From an uncultured bacterium (GTDB lineage Bacteria; Pseudomonadota; Gammaproteobacteria; Burkholderiales; Burkholderiaceae_E), in the NCBI GenBank assembly GCA_903907905.1, contig CAIVPX010000154.1, forward strand, positions 1-37,998: a stretch of 37,998 nucleotides of DNA, given 5' to 3'. Positions 22,978-31,421 of this stretch are shown one piece after another. The position numbers and the translations under genes were made by a program. The notes beneath the pieces were generated by a model. The model was given only the letters and a program-made list of their open reading frames with translations, ran no database searches and was not told where the DNA came from. Each line of letters begins with the position of its first letter. Positions within the stretch are counted from its first letter, which is position 1.

Positions 22978-23763
22978 ATGTACCAGGTCGATATCCTGGC
23001 CCAGGGCTTTCCCGGGCGCGCCGTCTGCCACGGCGGACTGGGCTGGAGCACGCTGACCCTGCTCCGCAGCGCGCAACACACCGTGCTGATCGATGTGGGC
23101 GCGTTCAATGTCCGACGGTCTTTGCTCGAGCAGCTCACAGCCCGCCAACTGAGGCCCGATGACATCACCGACGTGGTCCTGACCCACGCGCATTACGACC
23201 ACTCGATCAACTTCACGCTGTTTCCAAATGCACGGGTCTGGATCGGCGCGACTGAACTCGACTGGGCGGCCGCACAGCCCGCCGGATTCAATCCGCTCCC
23301 CGAACTCTACGTGCAGGAACTCGCCCGATCACCTCGGGTTCATCGCCTGCAGGACGGCGACGCGTTTCTTCCGGGCTTGAAGGCGATCGCATCGCCCGGT
23401 CACACCCCGGGCCATCTGCTGTTTTACCTCACGGCCCATGAGCGTGCGGTTCTGTTCACCGGGGATGCGGCCAAGAACCGCGCTGAGCTGCTGTCGCTCG
23501 ACGTGGACCTCACGGCAGACCGCGCGCAGAGCCAGGCCACGATCCGACACATCTGGGCGCTCTGGCGAGCCGTGCCGGGTACGCTGCTCATTCCCGGACA
23601 TGACCTGAGCATGCTGCTCGATGAGCAGGGCCGCATCGTGTACCAGGGCGAGCGCCAGGCCGGCATCGCCGCCTGGCTCTCGGAAAGCATCGATCAGATG
23701 ACCCATATCTCCCTCACAGAACCCGCCCCCTGGGGCCGCATCTATCGCGAGGCGCACACGTGA
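22978..23763 (+). CDS. MBL-fold metallo-hydrolase
   Basis: 261 residues from ATG 22978, 4 bp after the Bug stop. Complete metal site: HAHYDH (His70, His72, Asp74, His75), SPGHTPGH (His142), FTGDAAKN (Asp163) and IPGHD (His208), as in class-B-lactamase/AHL-lactonase/glyoxalase II-like hydrolases that carry two zinc or iron ions. No signal peptide, so cytosolic. The order of motifs and the size resemble N-acyl-homoserine lactonase-like enzymes. However, the operon context with two dehydrogenases and a Bug protein points to hydrolysis of a lactone, thioester or ester intermediate. The next gene starts inside its stop codon (GTGA). Confidence 0.92.
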   Translation: MYQVDILAQGFPGRAVCHGGLGWSTLTLLRSAQHTVLIDVGAFNVRRSLLEQLTARQLRPDDITDVVLTHAHYDHSINFTLFPNARVWIGATELDWAAAQPAGFNPLPELYVQELARSPRVHRLQDGDAFLPGLKAIASPGHTPGHLLFYLTAHERAVLFTGDAAKNRAELLSLDVDLTADRAQSQATIRHIWALWRAVPGTLLIPGHDLSMLLDEQGRIVYQGERQAGIAAWLSESIDQMTHISLTEPAPWGRIYREAHT

Positions 23764-24833
23764 ATCCCATGAAACTCGTCATTCTTCCCGGTGATGGCAT
23801 CGGTCCCGAAACCATGGCCGTGGCGGTTCGCGCCCTCGAGGTGGTGGCAGCGCAGCATCACCTGCCGATCGACCTTCAACACGACCTCGCGGGCCACGAA
23901 AGCCTGCGCCGGCACGGAACTACGGTCACGCCCGCATTGGTCGACAAGGTGCGCGCCGCAGACGGCTTCATGCTCGGCCCCATGGCCACCTACGACTTCA
24001 AGGACGAATCGAAGGGTGAGATCAATCCGTCGAAGTTCTTTCGCAAGACCTTCGATCTCTTCGCCAACATCCGCCCCGCGCGCACGTACGCCGGGATTCC
24101 CAACTTCAACGGCGAATTCGACCTGGTGGTCGTGCGCGAAAACACCGAGGGCTTTTACGCCGACCGCAATGTCGAGTCGGGTGGCAGCGAAATCCTCGTC
24201 ACCCCGGATGTCGCCATTTCGCTCCGGCGCATCACGCGCGAGTGCAGCGAGCGCGTGGCGCGGACGGCCTTCGAACTCGCCATGCAGCGTCGCCGCAGGC
24301 TGACCCTGGTGCACAAGCACAATGTGCTGAGAATCACCGACGGGCTCTTTCTCGATGCCTGTCGCCGCATTGCCGCCGAATTTCCCGAGGTGCAGGTCGA
24401 TGACGTGATTGTCGACGCCATGATGGCGCACGTGGTGCGCACGCCCCAGCGCTTCGATGTGATCGTCACCACCAACATGTTCGGCGACATCCTGTCGGAC
24501 CTCACGGCCGAACTCTCGGGCAGTCTGGGCATGGGCGGCTCGCTCAACGCCGGTCACCAGCATGCGATGGGCCAGGCCGCACACGGCACCGCACCAGACA
24601 TCGCGGGGCAGGATATCGCCAATCCATTTTCCCAGGTCCTCTCGCTGGCCATGATGCTCGCCTGGCACGCTCAACGATGCGGCGAGCCCGCGTATCTGCG
24701 TGCGTCGCAGGATCTGGAGCGGGCCATGGCCGAGTGCATCCGCGAGGGGGCGGTCACGCGCGATATCGGCGGCCGGTTGGGCACACGCGCCACGGGCGAT
24801 GCACTGATCAATCGACTCAAGGCCGCGCACTGA
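23760..24833 (+). CDS. Isocitrate/isopropylmalate dehydrogenase-family enzyme
   Basis: 357 residues from GTG 23760, which overlaps the MBL stop and has GAGG at 7-nt spacing; an ATG at 23769 is the alternative. Motifs in order: LPGDGIGPETM, RKTFDLFANIRPAR, VVRENTEGFYADRN, LVHKHNVLRITDGLF, DDVIVDAMMAHVVR, VTTNMFGDILSDL and AAHGTAPDIAG. These give the Arg, Tyr/Lys and Asp residues for Mg2+/2-hydroxyacid binding and the NAD(P) loop of the beta-decarboxylating dehydrogenase family. The substrate is probably a 3-substituted malate, tartrate or similar; it is not an obvious LeuB or Icd. It is the last gene of the operon and converges on the monooxygenase operon. Confidence 0.92.
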   Translation: MNPMKLVILPGDGIGPETMAVAVRALEVVAAQHHLPIDLQHDLAGHESLRRHGTTVTPALVDKVRAADGFMLGPMATYDFKDESKGEINPSKFFRKTFDLFANIRPARTYAGIPNFNGEFDLVVVRENTEGFYADRNVESGGSEILVTPDVAISLRRITRECSERVARTAFELAMQRRRRLTLVHKHNVLRITDGLFLDACRRIAAEFPEVQVDDVIVDAMMAHVVRTPQRFDVIVTTNMFGDILSDLTAELSGSLGMGGSLNAGHQHAMGQAAHGTAPDIAGQDIANPFSQVLSLAMMLAWHAQRCGEPAYLRASQDLERAMAECIREGAVTRDIGGRLGTRATGDALINRLKAAH

Positions 24834-24850
24834 AACAAAAGGCGGCCCCC

Positions 24851-24925
24851 ATGAAGACCATCATCTTTCGCGAGCAAGCCCTCAAGACGCGCGGCATCAA
24901 TCATCGTCAGGGCTCTTTCATCTGA
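24851..24925 (+). CDS. Very short open frame, possible gene remnant
   Basis: 24 codons (MKTIIFREQALKTRG...), with AAAGG 9 nt before the ATG. If the reading frame is shifted by one just before the TGA, coding-like text continues (LSGTGPKFAWQAGKF, then VIVFVHPAYKTVTAPG) toward 25020. This may be a frameshifted stub of a small protein or chance. No family was recognised. The rest of the 183-bp gap between the converging operons shows nothing else. Confidence 0.2.
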   Translation: MKTIIFREQALKTRGINHRQGSFI

Positions 24926-25016
24926 GCGGCACGGGTCCAAAGTTCGCCTGGCAGGCCGGCAAATTTCAGGTGATCGTCTTCGTTCACCCCGCGTACAAGA
25001 CCGTTACGGCTCCGGG

Positions 25017-26651
25017 TCAGCTACCCGACACGCGCGCGAGGCAGCGCACGGGATCAAGCCCATCCGGCTCGCCCGCCCAGGCCACGAAGGCATCGGGGCG
25101 AACCAGGACGAGTCGGGCCGCGTAAGCCTCCCGCGGGCTATCAAAGCTGTCGCGCACCACGGCGAGCGGCAGTCCCTCAGCGCGCGCCGCCTCGACGAAG
25201 GCCGCTACCGTCTCGTCAGCCACATCGAAGGCCAGCAGGGTGAAACCCGCGCCCAGCGCCTCGAACACATTGCGTCCGTCCGACAGCGGGCGCGGCGCAA
25301 GATGGTGCCCCGGACGCGCGGTGAACGTATGCGTCCCGATGGCACTGCACGCGCCGTCGGCGGGCCCGAAAACAATGCGGGAGCCCTCGTAGTGCGGCTC
25401 GAAACCGTGAATCTCGGCCGAGACGCCCGAGGCCCGCTGGGCCCAGGCTGACTGGAAGTCGGCCGGGTCGCGTCGCGGATCATGCGCCCGAAGGAAGGCG
25501 CGATCAGACTCGATGAAGTTGCGGATGAAATCCCGCGCCGTGGAGACGAATACGGGCTGGCGCTCGGCACTATACGAGGCCAGCAACCCGGGACCGCCCC
25601 ACCCCTGCAAGCTGGCGGCCAGCTTCCAGCCAAGATTACGGGCGTCTTCGAAACCCAGGTTGATACCGTAGCCGCCATAGGGCGGGTGACTGTGGGCGGC
25701 GTCACCCGCGATGAACACGCGCCCTGCCCGGTAGTCGTTGGCCACCTCGAATCGCAGGTCCCAGAAACCGATGTGCTGAAACTCGCAGTCGAAGGAAGCG
25801 CCCACGACGCGCTCGAGGTAGGCATGAAAATCGAAATTGTCCCGCGTCGTGCCAGCGGGCACCGGCGCATGGAAGAACCAGGTCTCGCCGGTATCAACGC
25901 GGCCGAAGAACTGCCAGTAGCCGTCCAGCGCCGGATCCATCACATTGAAAAACGACTTGCCCCGGTAGCGCGCGATCAGCGCATTGAGGGTGCGCGAGCG
26001 AAAGACCAGCAGCACCATGCGCGTCTCGTGATCATCTCGCGTCTGGGTGATGCCGCTTTGCTCGCGAACGATCGAACGCGCCCCGTCACAGCCGACGGCG
26101 TAGCGCACGCGCAGCGTCGTGCGCGCCCCGTCTGCCGCGACCAGCGAAAGCGTCACGCCCTGCTCGTCCTGCGCCAGCGCACCCACGGTCGCCCCGAAGC
26201 ACTGCTTCACCTGCGGCAACTGCGCGGCCCGCTCACGAAGGGCCGCCTCGGTGGCGTACTGGGGCAGACGCTGGTTGTCACAAAAGTAATAAGGACGGAC
26301 CTGCGCACGCTGGTACCAGTCGTAGTGATGCTCGCTCAGTAGCGTGCCGTAGGCGGTCAGGCCCCCAATGCCGAACTCCACGGGGATGGGGGAGGCTTGC
26401 CGCACCGCCTCCTCGATCCCCCAGCTGTGGAAGTGCTCCATGGTGCGCTGGGTGAGATTTTGTCCCTTCGGGATCGGCTGTGGCTGCAGGTGGCGCTCGA
26501 TCACGATGCAGGACACGCCGCGTTGGCCAAGTTCGATCGCCAGCCCCATGCCCACCGGACCACCGCCGATGATGGCGACGTCAGCCGCGAAACCCACCTG
26601 ATCAGCGTGAGCCGACACGCCCGAACCCGCGTGACCTGCAGTCGCCGACAC
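25017..26651 (-). CDS. FAD-dependent aromatic hydroxylase (PHBH/MhpA-like monooxygenase)
   Basis: 544 residues from GTG 26651, which has AAGGG at 9 nt and lies 2 bp after the upstream stop; a TTG at 26657 is the alternative. Motifs: the ADP-binding AIIGGGPVGMGLA near residue 30, RYAVGCDGARSIVRE (the DG motif), and RVFIAGDAAHSHPPYGGYG (the GD motif that binds the FAD ribityl). A C-terminal thioredoxin-like part ends in LVLVRPDAFVAWAGEP. This layout is that of class A flavoprotein monooxygenases such as 3-(3-hydroxyphenyl)propionate hydroxylase, which hydroxylate phenolic or heteroaromatic rings using NAD(P)H and O2. It is the last gene of the seven-gene TRAP operon. Confidence 0.92.
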   Translation of the reverse strand: MSATAGHAGSGVSAHADQVGFAADVAIIGGGPVGMGLAIELGQRGVSCIVIERHLQPQPIPKGQNLTQRTMEHFHSWGIEEAVRQASPIPVEFGIGGLTAYGTLLSEHHYDWYQRAQVRPYYFCDNQRLPQYATEAALRERAAQLPQVKQCFGATVGALAQDEQGVTLSLVAADGARTTLRVRYAVGCDGARSIVREQSGITQTRDDHETRMVLLVFRSRTLNALIARYRGKSFFNVMDPALDGYWQFFGRVDTGETWFFHAPVPAGTTRDNFDFHAYLERVVGASFDCEFQHIGFWDLRFEVANDYRAGRVFIAGDAAHSHPPYGGYGINLGFEDARNLGWKLAASLQGWGGPGLLASYSAERQPVFVSTARDFIRNFIESDRAFLRAHDPRRDPADFQSAWAQRASGVSAEIHGFEPHYEGSRIVFGPADGACSAIGTHTFTARPGHHLAPRPLSDGRNVFEALGAGFTLLAFDVADETVAAFVEAARAEGLPLAVVRDSFDSPREAYAARLVLVRPDAFVAWAGEPDGLDPVRCLARVSGS

Positions 26652-26653
26652 GC

Positions 26654-27646
26654 TCAAGCGCCCTTGTGACTGGCTTCGATCTTGCGTTGGATATGCTCGC
26701 CGGCGGTGATGGCCGCATGCCGTGGCAAGTCACCCGGCGCGACGCAAGTGGGCACGCAGGCAATGCTCTGATCATAATTGGGATGGACAAACATGCCGAT
26801 CGATAGTCTGCGACTTTGTGCAAGCCCCACCGGCGGGTTGACCACGCGATGCAAGGTGGAGGCCCAGCGGTCGTTGGTCCAGCGGGCCATCATGTCGCCC
26901 AGGTTGACGACGAACTCGCCGGCTTTCGGCTGCACGGGCGCCCAGCGGCCGTCAGGCATCTGCACCTCCAACCCGCCCTGTGCGTCGGTGGCGGCGAGCA
27001 GCGTCATCGCACCGTAATCGGTGTGCGCGCCGGTCCGAAGCTGCCCGGGCAAGGGGGGCTCGGCCAGCACCGGATAGTGATGACAGGACATGATGCTGAA
27101 ATGGCGCGACAGCACGCCATCGAAATAGCCCTCGGGAAGACGTAGCGCCGCCGCGAATATGCGCATCATGTCCTCGGCCAGTCGCTCGTAGGCGCGATAG
27201 AGCGCGATCAGCGTGGCGTCGAGCCCGGCGGGCTGCGTGGGGATGACATTGGGGGCGTAACTGGTGGCCGCCTCGGGCAAGTGGGCGTAGTGCGCGCGGT
27301 GGTCGTCAACCGGACCCAGAAAAACTGATTCGCGCAGATCGGGGGGCGTTTTTTCGCCCAGCGTGTAGGCCAGGCCTCGGGTTGCAAACCCATGAAAGCC
27401 TCGCTGTCTCGACGCCCCGGTGGGATGCCAGCGATTCTTGAGCTCGTCGCTCAGGTCGAAGAACTCGAACAACTGCCGTTTGGCCCGCTCAAACAGGTCA
27501 GCAGGAAAGCCATGCCCCGCAATGATCAGAAAACCAGTACGTTCGCAGGTCTCGGCCACCTGGCGGCCAATCGCTTCTCGCGCGCCGGGCTGATTGGCCA
27601 GAAACGGAGCAATGTCGAGGGTGGGTACGGTATCCAACGAGCTCAC
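26654..27646 (-). CDS. 2-oxoglutarate/Fe(II)-dependent oxygenase, isopenicillin N synthase-like
   Basis: 330 residues from GTG 27646, which has GAGGAG at 8 nt that overlaps the preceding stop; a TTG at 27652 is too close to that site. The N-terminal DIOX_N domain includes CERTGFLIIAGHGFP. The C-terminal double-stranded beta-helix has the iron triad GAHTDYGAMTLL (His208, Asp210) and STLHRVVNP (His266). The RRLSIGMFVHPN segment (Arg280, Ser282) is for 2-oxoglutarate or an equivalent co-substrate. The family oxidises small molecules; some members act on pyrimidines, ethylene precursors or plant-type metabolites. It sits between the binding-fold protein and the flavin monooxygenase, so it presumably handles the imported compound or a product of it. 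Confidence 0.92.
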   Translation of the reverse strand: MSSLDTVPTLDIAPFLANQPGAREAIGRQVAETCERTGFLIIAGHGFPADLFERAKRQLFEFFDLSDELKNRWHPTGASRQRGFHGFATRGLAYTLGEKTPPDLRESVFLGPVDDHRAHYAHLPEAATSYAPNVIPTQPAGLDATLIALYRAYERLAEDMMRIFAAALRLPEGYFDGVLSRHFSIMSCHHYPVLAEPPLPGQLRTGAHTDYGAMTLLAATDAQGGLEVQMPDGRWAPVQPKAGEFVVNLGDMMARWTNDRWASTLHRVVNPPVGLAQSRRLSIGMFVHPNYDQSIACVPTCVAPGDLPRHAAITAGEHIQRKIEASHKGA

Positions 27647-27658
27647 GAGCAATACTCC

Positions 27659-28567
27659 TCAGGGGCTGACCCGGGAGAGCGCCTGATCGACCACGCGATC
27701 ATAGGAAGGGTCGCGTTCAATGAGCCCGCCCGACACCAGCGAGGCCTTCAGGCGAAGAAACGGCGAGGCGGGCAGATCGGGGGTATGCGCCCAGAGGCCG
27801 CTGCTGCGGTAGGCAGCGATGATTCGAGCCAGCGCCTCGCGCGACTGATCGGGCAAGAAGGCAGACACCGCATCAGCCACAGTCGATACACTCGATCGCG
27901 CAAGCGCCTGCTGCGCCCGCGCCATGCCCCGAACAAGGCGGTGGCAGTCATCCTGGCGAACCCGGGTGGTACGCCGCGTGGCATAGAAGGTGGTGTAAGC
28001 GATATCGCCGCGATCAGAAAACCGGTGCCAGATATGCCCCTGACCCGCCTGCACAAGCTGATCGGCGTAGGGCTCGAACACCTGCACGACATCGACCTCG
28101 CCGCGCCGGTAGGCCTGCAGGTTGCGGGCCATCTTGCGAACCCGTCGACCGGCAATGCGCGTCGGGTTGAGCCCGGCGCGCTGCAGATCGTCCTGAAAGG
28201 TCATCCACGGTGTGGGCACGTCGCCTGCGGGCGCGACCCGAAGGCCCTCAAGGTCGGCGAAACGAAAACGCGGCTTGCGGCCACGGCCCACCAGCACGAA
28301 GGGATCCCGGGCGACGACCTGCGCAAAGCACACCAGCGGGCACTTGGGGTCGGCATCGTGATGCATCATCACGCGCATCGGCCCGCCCCAGGACACATCG
28401 GCGCTCCCCTCCAGCAGCTTGAGCGGCGTGTTGCTTGTGGCGGGTGACACCACGTGGTGGATGTTCAACCCTTCGGTTTGCCAGTACCCGCCGGCCAAAG
28501 CCAGATAGAAGGGCACATACGGCACCGCGCGCATGTTCTCGCACAGCACCAGCGGGCGCCGGCTCAT
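27659..28567 (-). CDS. NMT1/THI5-like (type 2 periplasmic-binding-fold) protein without signal peptide
   Basis: 302 residues from ATG 28567. The start is MSRRPLVLCENMRAVPYVPF, followed by YLALAGGYWQTEGLNI, the usual NMT1/SsuA-type first strand and helix. Later blocks are LLEGSADVSWGGPMRVMM, LEGLRVAPAGDVPTPWM and FEPYADQLVQAGQG. There is no hydrophobic leader, and an upstream extension would overlap the flavoprotein gene by up to 160 bp. The protein therefore looks cytosolic. Family members without a leader include enzymes (THI5 pyrimidine synthase, 4,5-dihydroxyphthalate decarboxylase-type proteins). Alternatively the true start was missed. No ABC permease or ATPase is nearby. It lies 73 bp after the flavoprotein and 12 bp before the oxygenase start. 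Confidence 0.82.
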   Translation of the reverse strand: MSRRPLVLCENMRAVPYVPFYLALAGGYWQTEGLNIHHVVSPATSNTPLKLLEGSADVSWGGPMRVMMHHDADPKCPLVCFAQVVARDPFVLVGRGRKPRFRFADLEGLRVAPAGDVPTPWMTFQDDLQRAGLNPTRIAGRRVRKMARNLQAYRRGEVDVVQVFEPYADQLVQAGQGHIWHRFSDRGDIAYTTFYATRRTTRVRQDDCHRLVRGMARAQQALARSSVSTVADAVSAFLPDQSREALARIIAAYRSSGLWAHTPDLPASPFLRLKASLVSGGLIERDPSYDRVVDQALSRVSP

Positions 28568-28640
28568 GCGTGCCCGCCCGAGCGCCGGGGCGCTTTCCTG
28601 TTCAAGACGGCATACGCCGGGGCGCCACGCCGCGCGAGGC

Positions 28641-30044
28641 TCACGATTTGGCCACCAGCGCAGCAGCCGCCTCGCCCGCCAAGCGGCCGGTGTTGGTGGC
28701 CATGAGCAGGCCGGAGCCGGACAGATATCCCCAGTCGGCCGGACCGGAGAGGCCACGCGCCGCCCCGCCCCCAGCAAATAAATTGGGCAAGGGGGTGCCA
28801 TCGGTTCGCAGCACGCGCATCTGCGTGTCGATTTCGAGACCGCCCTGGGTATGCGTGAGGGCCCCGATGATCTTCGACATGTAATACGGCGCCTTGAGCG
28901 TGGGCTTCCGGGTGAAATCTCGCCCGAACTCGTCGGTCTTGGTACCCGTTGCGCAGACGGCCACGTCGCTGAAGGTTTGCTGCAACACCGCCGTATCGCA
29001 GCCGATCACGCGCGCCATCGCCTCGATCGAGTCGTAGCGTTTGACCGCGCCACCTTCGTTGGCCTGCTGGTGGCTGTGCTGCTTGCTCGCGGGGCCCTCG
29101 CAGCGTTCATCCCAAATGGCCCAGGCAAAATTGCCTGGCTGACGATGGACCTTGAGCGCCTGCTCGGAGTAGCCGGCATTTTCGTTGGAGAAGCGATTGC
29201 CATGACAGTTGACGTGAAAGCCGCCCTCGGTGACCGTGGGCCAGCTCAGATGAACCGAGGCCGGCGTGGCCACCGCGCCGTGGCCCTGGAAAGATCCCAT
29301 GTCCTTGATTGAAGCGCCGAGCGCTTCGCCCCAGCGGATCGCATCGCCCTGATTCCCGGCGTGCCCTTCGTAGAACAGGTCCACCGCCTCGGGGATGTAC
29401 TTGCTCAGCATCTCCTTGCTGCCCCCGTAGCCGTTGCAGGCGAGTATCAGGGCATCGCAGCCGATTTCCTCGACGGCGCCGTCGGGGCGCTTGACCCGAA
29501 CCCCATGAATTCGTCCCGCCGCATCGGCAAACAGGTCGGTGACCAGCGCTGACGTGGCAATCGGAATCGCTTCGCGCTCAACGGCGGCGAGCAGCACCGT
29601 GTGCAGTTCGGCACCGAATCGCGTGGGTGAGGCGTGCATGTGCGGGCGGCTGTGTCCCGGGTACTGAAAATCAAGAATCGGCGAAATAGGCAACTGGTAA
29701 CGATCCACCAGCCACTCCACCGTCTTGCCCGACTCGTAGGCAATATGCCGCGCCATGACATGGTCGCACTCGCCGTGGGCCTTGCTGAGCAGATCCTGGT
29801 AAAGCAGTTCGGGCGAGTCGTCCATCAGCCCGGCCGCGCGCTGCAAGCGCGTACCACCTGCCGGAATCTGCCCGCCCGACAGCGAGGTGTTGCCCGAGGG
29901 CTTGGCATCGCGCTCGAGGATGAGCACCTCGACTCCGCGCTCGTTGGCCGCCAGTGCCGCGATGGTGCCGCAGGCCCCGGCACCGATGATGAGTACCGGC
30001 ACATGGGTTGAAAACGTTTTCTCTTCTGCCTTCAAGACGGGCAT
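28641..30044 (-). CDS. FAD-binding flavoprotein, fumarate reductase/3-ketosteroid dehydrogenase-like
   Basis: 467 residues. The ATG at 30044 has AAGGA at 7 nt. The Rossmann motif is VLIIGAGACGTIAALAA (GxGxxG at residues 21-26), followed by LILERDAKPSGNTSLSGGQ, the hallmark of the succinate dehydrogenase/fumarate reductase flavoprotein family (FAD_binding_2). Later blocks are LILACNGYGGSKEML, GGLEIDTQMRVLRTDG and LFAGGGAARGLSGPADWGYL, which cap the FAD. There is no signal peptide or haem domain, so it is a soluble dehydrogenase that likely introduces or reduces a C=C bond in a carboxylate or ring substrate (compare tricarballylate dehydrogenase or KstD). It is the fourth gene of the TRAP operon, 40 bp after dctM. 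Confidence 0.92.
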   Translation of the reverse strand: MPVLKAEEKTFSTHVPVLIIGAGACGTIAALAANERGVEVLILERDAKPSGNTSLSGGQIPAGGTRLQRAAGLMDDSPELLYQDLLSKAHGECDHVMARHIAYESGKTVEWLVDRYQLPISPILDFQYPGHSRPHMHASPTRFGAELHTVLLAAVEREAIPIATSALVTDLFADAAGRIHGVRVKRPDGAVEEIGCDALILACNGYGGSKEMLSKYIPEAVDLFYEGHAGNQGDAIRWGEALGASIKDMGSFQGHGAVATPASVHLSWPTVTEGGFHVNCHGNRFSNENAGYSEQALKVHRQPGNFAWAIWDERCEGPASKQHSHQQANEGGAVKRYDSIEAMARVIGCDTAVLQQTFSDVAVCATGTKTDEFGRDFTRKPTLKAPYYMSKIIGALTHTQGGLEIDTQMRVLRTDGTPLPNLFAGGGAARGLSGPADWGYLSGSGLLMATNTGRLAGEAAAALVAKS

Positions 30045-30084
30045 GTCAAGGTCCTTGCAGCGTTTGATTGCGATACGTAGGTGC

Positions 30085-31404
30085 TCAGGGCGCCGTAAGG
30101 TTCGGCAACCAGGTGATCATCTCGGGGAAGGCCACATAGAGCCCCAAAGACAGGAAGTCGAGCACGATGAAGGGCGTGACGCCAGCAAACGCCTGCCCCA
30201 GGGTAACCGGTATGGGCGATGAACTCTTCACCACGAATACATTGAGCCCGACGGGCGGCGTGAGCACGCCAATTTCGGCAAGCTTGACCGACACCACCCC
30301 CAGCCAGATGGGGTCAAAGCCCGCTTCCTTCATCACGGGAAACATGATGGGCAGCGTCATTACCATGATGGCAATGGGCTCGATGAAGCAGCCCAGAACC
30401 AAAAACAGCAGGATGAACCCGAAGAGGTAGGTGTACTTGCCACTGCCCAGGCCCAGCATCGCGGAGGAGATGGTCGTGACCAACCCCGAATAGGTGAGAA
30501 AGCGGGCGAACAGCATGCCGCCCACCACGATGATGAAGATGACCGAGGTCGTGACTGCGGCTTCCTTGAGTACCTCGATCATCGAGGACCGGTTGATCCG
30601 GCCTTTGACGAGGGCAATGACAAAAGCCCCGAAGGCCCCCACTGCACCCGCGTAGGTCGCCGGGAAATAGCCGCCATAGATGCCGCCCACGACGACGGCA
30701 AAGAGAATCATGATGCCGTAGACGCCGCGCAACGACTGGAAGCGGTCGGCCCAAGTGAACTTCAGGTTGGCAAGCGGCGCAATGTCGGGGCGTACGCGCG
30801 CCACGATATAGATGCCGCCGCAGTAGATGATGGCCGTGAGAATGCCGGGAATGACGCCCGCAATGAGCAGCTTGCCGATGGACTGCTCGGTGATGACCGC
30901 GTAGATCACCATCAGGATGCTGGGCGGAATGAGCGCAGCCAGCGTGCCCGCCGCTGCGATACAGCCGGCGTTGAGCCGGACGTCATAGCCGAATCGGGCC
31001 ATTTCGGGCATGGCCATTCGGGTGAACACCGCCGCGTTGACGATGGTCGACCCCGAGGCCGCACCGAAAGCCGCCGAGGACATGACCGTAGCCATGGCCA
31101 GGCCGCCCCGCAGACTGCCCAGCCATACATAGGCCATGCGAAAAAGCTCGCTGGTAATACCCGACACCGTGGCGAACGAACCCATGAGGATAAAGAGCGG
31201 AATAACGGCCAGCGAGAATGAATTGGTGGTGCCGAAAGGGATCGCCGCCAACTGCGCGAAGGCCGCATCAGGCCCCACCGAGAGGTAGATACCGAGAAAG
31301 CCGGCGAAACCCAGCGCCACGCCGATATGGGCGCCAATCGACAGCGAAAGCAACAGCAAAGCTACAACTAGGTAGCCGGTCGTTTCGGGAGACAAAAGAG
31401 GCAT
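30085..31404 (-). CDS. dctM: TRAP transporter large permease subunit (DctM-like)
   Basis: 439 residues from ATG 31404, matching family length; the open frame extends to 31605 but that part overlaps dctQ out of frame. About 12 membrane segments are visible, with typical DctM text IPLFILMGSFATVSGI, AAFGAASGSTIVNAAVF, RFGYDVRLNAGCIAAAGTLA, ALIPPSILMVIYAVITEQSIG and GCFIEPIAIMVMTLPIMFPV. It is the Na+-coupled translocation subunit of a tripartite ATP-independent periplasmic transporter. It is encoded 17 bp after dctQ and with dctP completes the system; the substrate is probably a carboxylate used by the enzymes that follow. Confidence 0.96.
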   Translation of the reverse strand: MPLLSPETTGYLVVALLLLSLSIGAHIGVALGFAGFLGIYLSVGPDAAFAQLAAIPFGTTNSFSLAVIPLFILMGSFATVSGITSELFRMAYVWLGSLRGGLAMATVMSSAAFGAASGSTIVNAAVFTRMAMPEMARFGYDVRLNAGCIAAAGTLAALIPPSILMVIYAVITEQSIGKLLIAGVIPGILTAIIYCGGIYIVARVRPDIAPLANLKFTWADRFQSLRGVYGIMILFAVVVGGIYGGYFPATYAGAVGAFGAFVIALVKGRINRSSMIEVLKEAAVTTSVIFIIVVGGMLFARFLTYSGLVTTISSAMLGLGSGKYTYLFGFILLFLVLGCFIEPIAIMVMTLPIMFPVMKEAGFDPIWLGVVSVKLAEIGVLTPPVGLNVFVVKSSSPIPVTLGQAFAGVTPFIVLDFLSLGLYVAFPEMITWLPNLTAP

Positions 31405-31421
31405 GGTGACATCTCGCCGGT

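Noticed and set aside
23742-24830. 362-codon minus-strand frame opposite the IDH-like gene
   Set aside because: Mirror frame of a gene with complete family motifs; composition is typical of antisense shadows (His/Arg/Gly-rich).
27392-28447. 351-codon plus-strand frame
   Set aside because: Antisense to the oxygenase and the binding-fold protein, which have clear motifs and ribosome sites.
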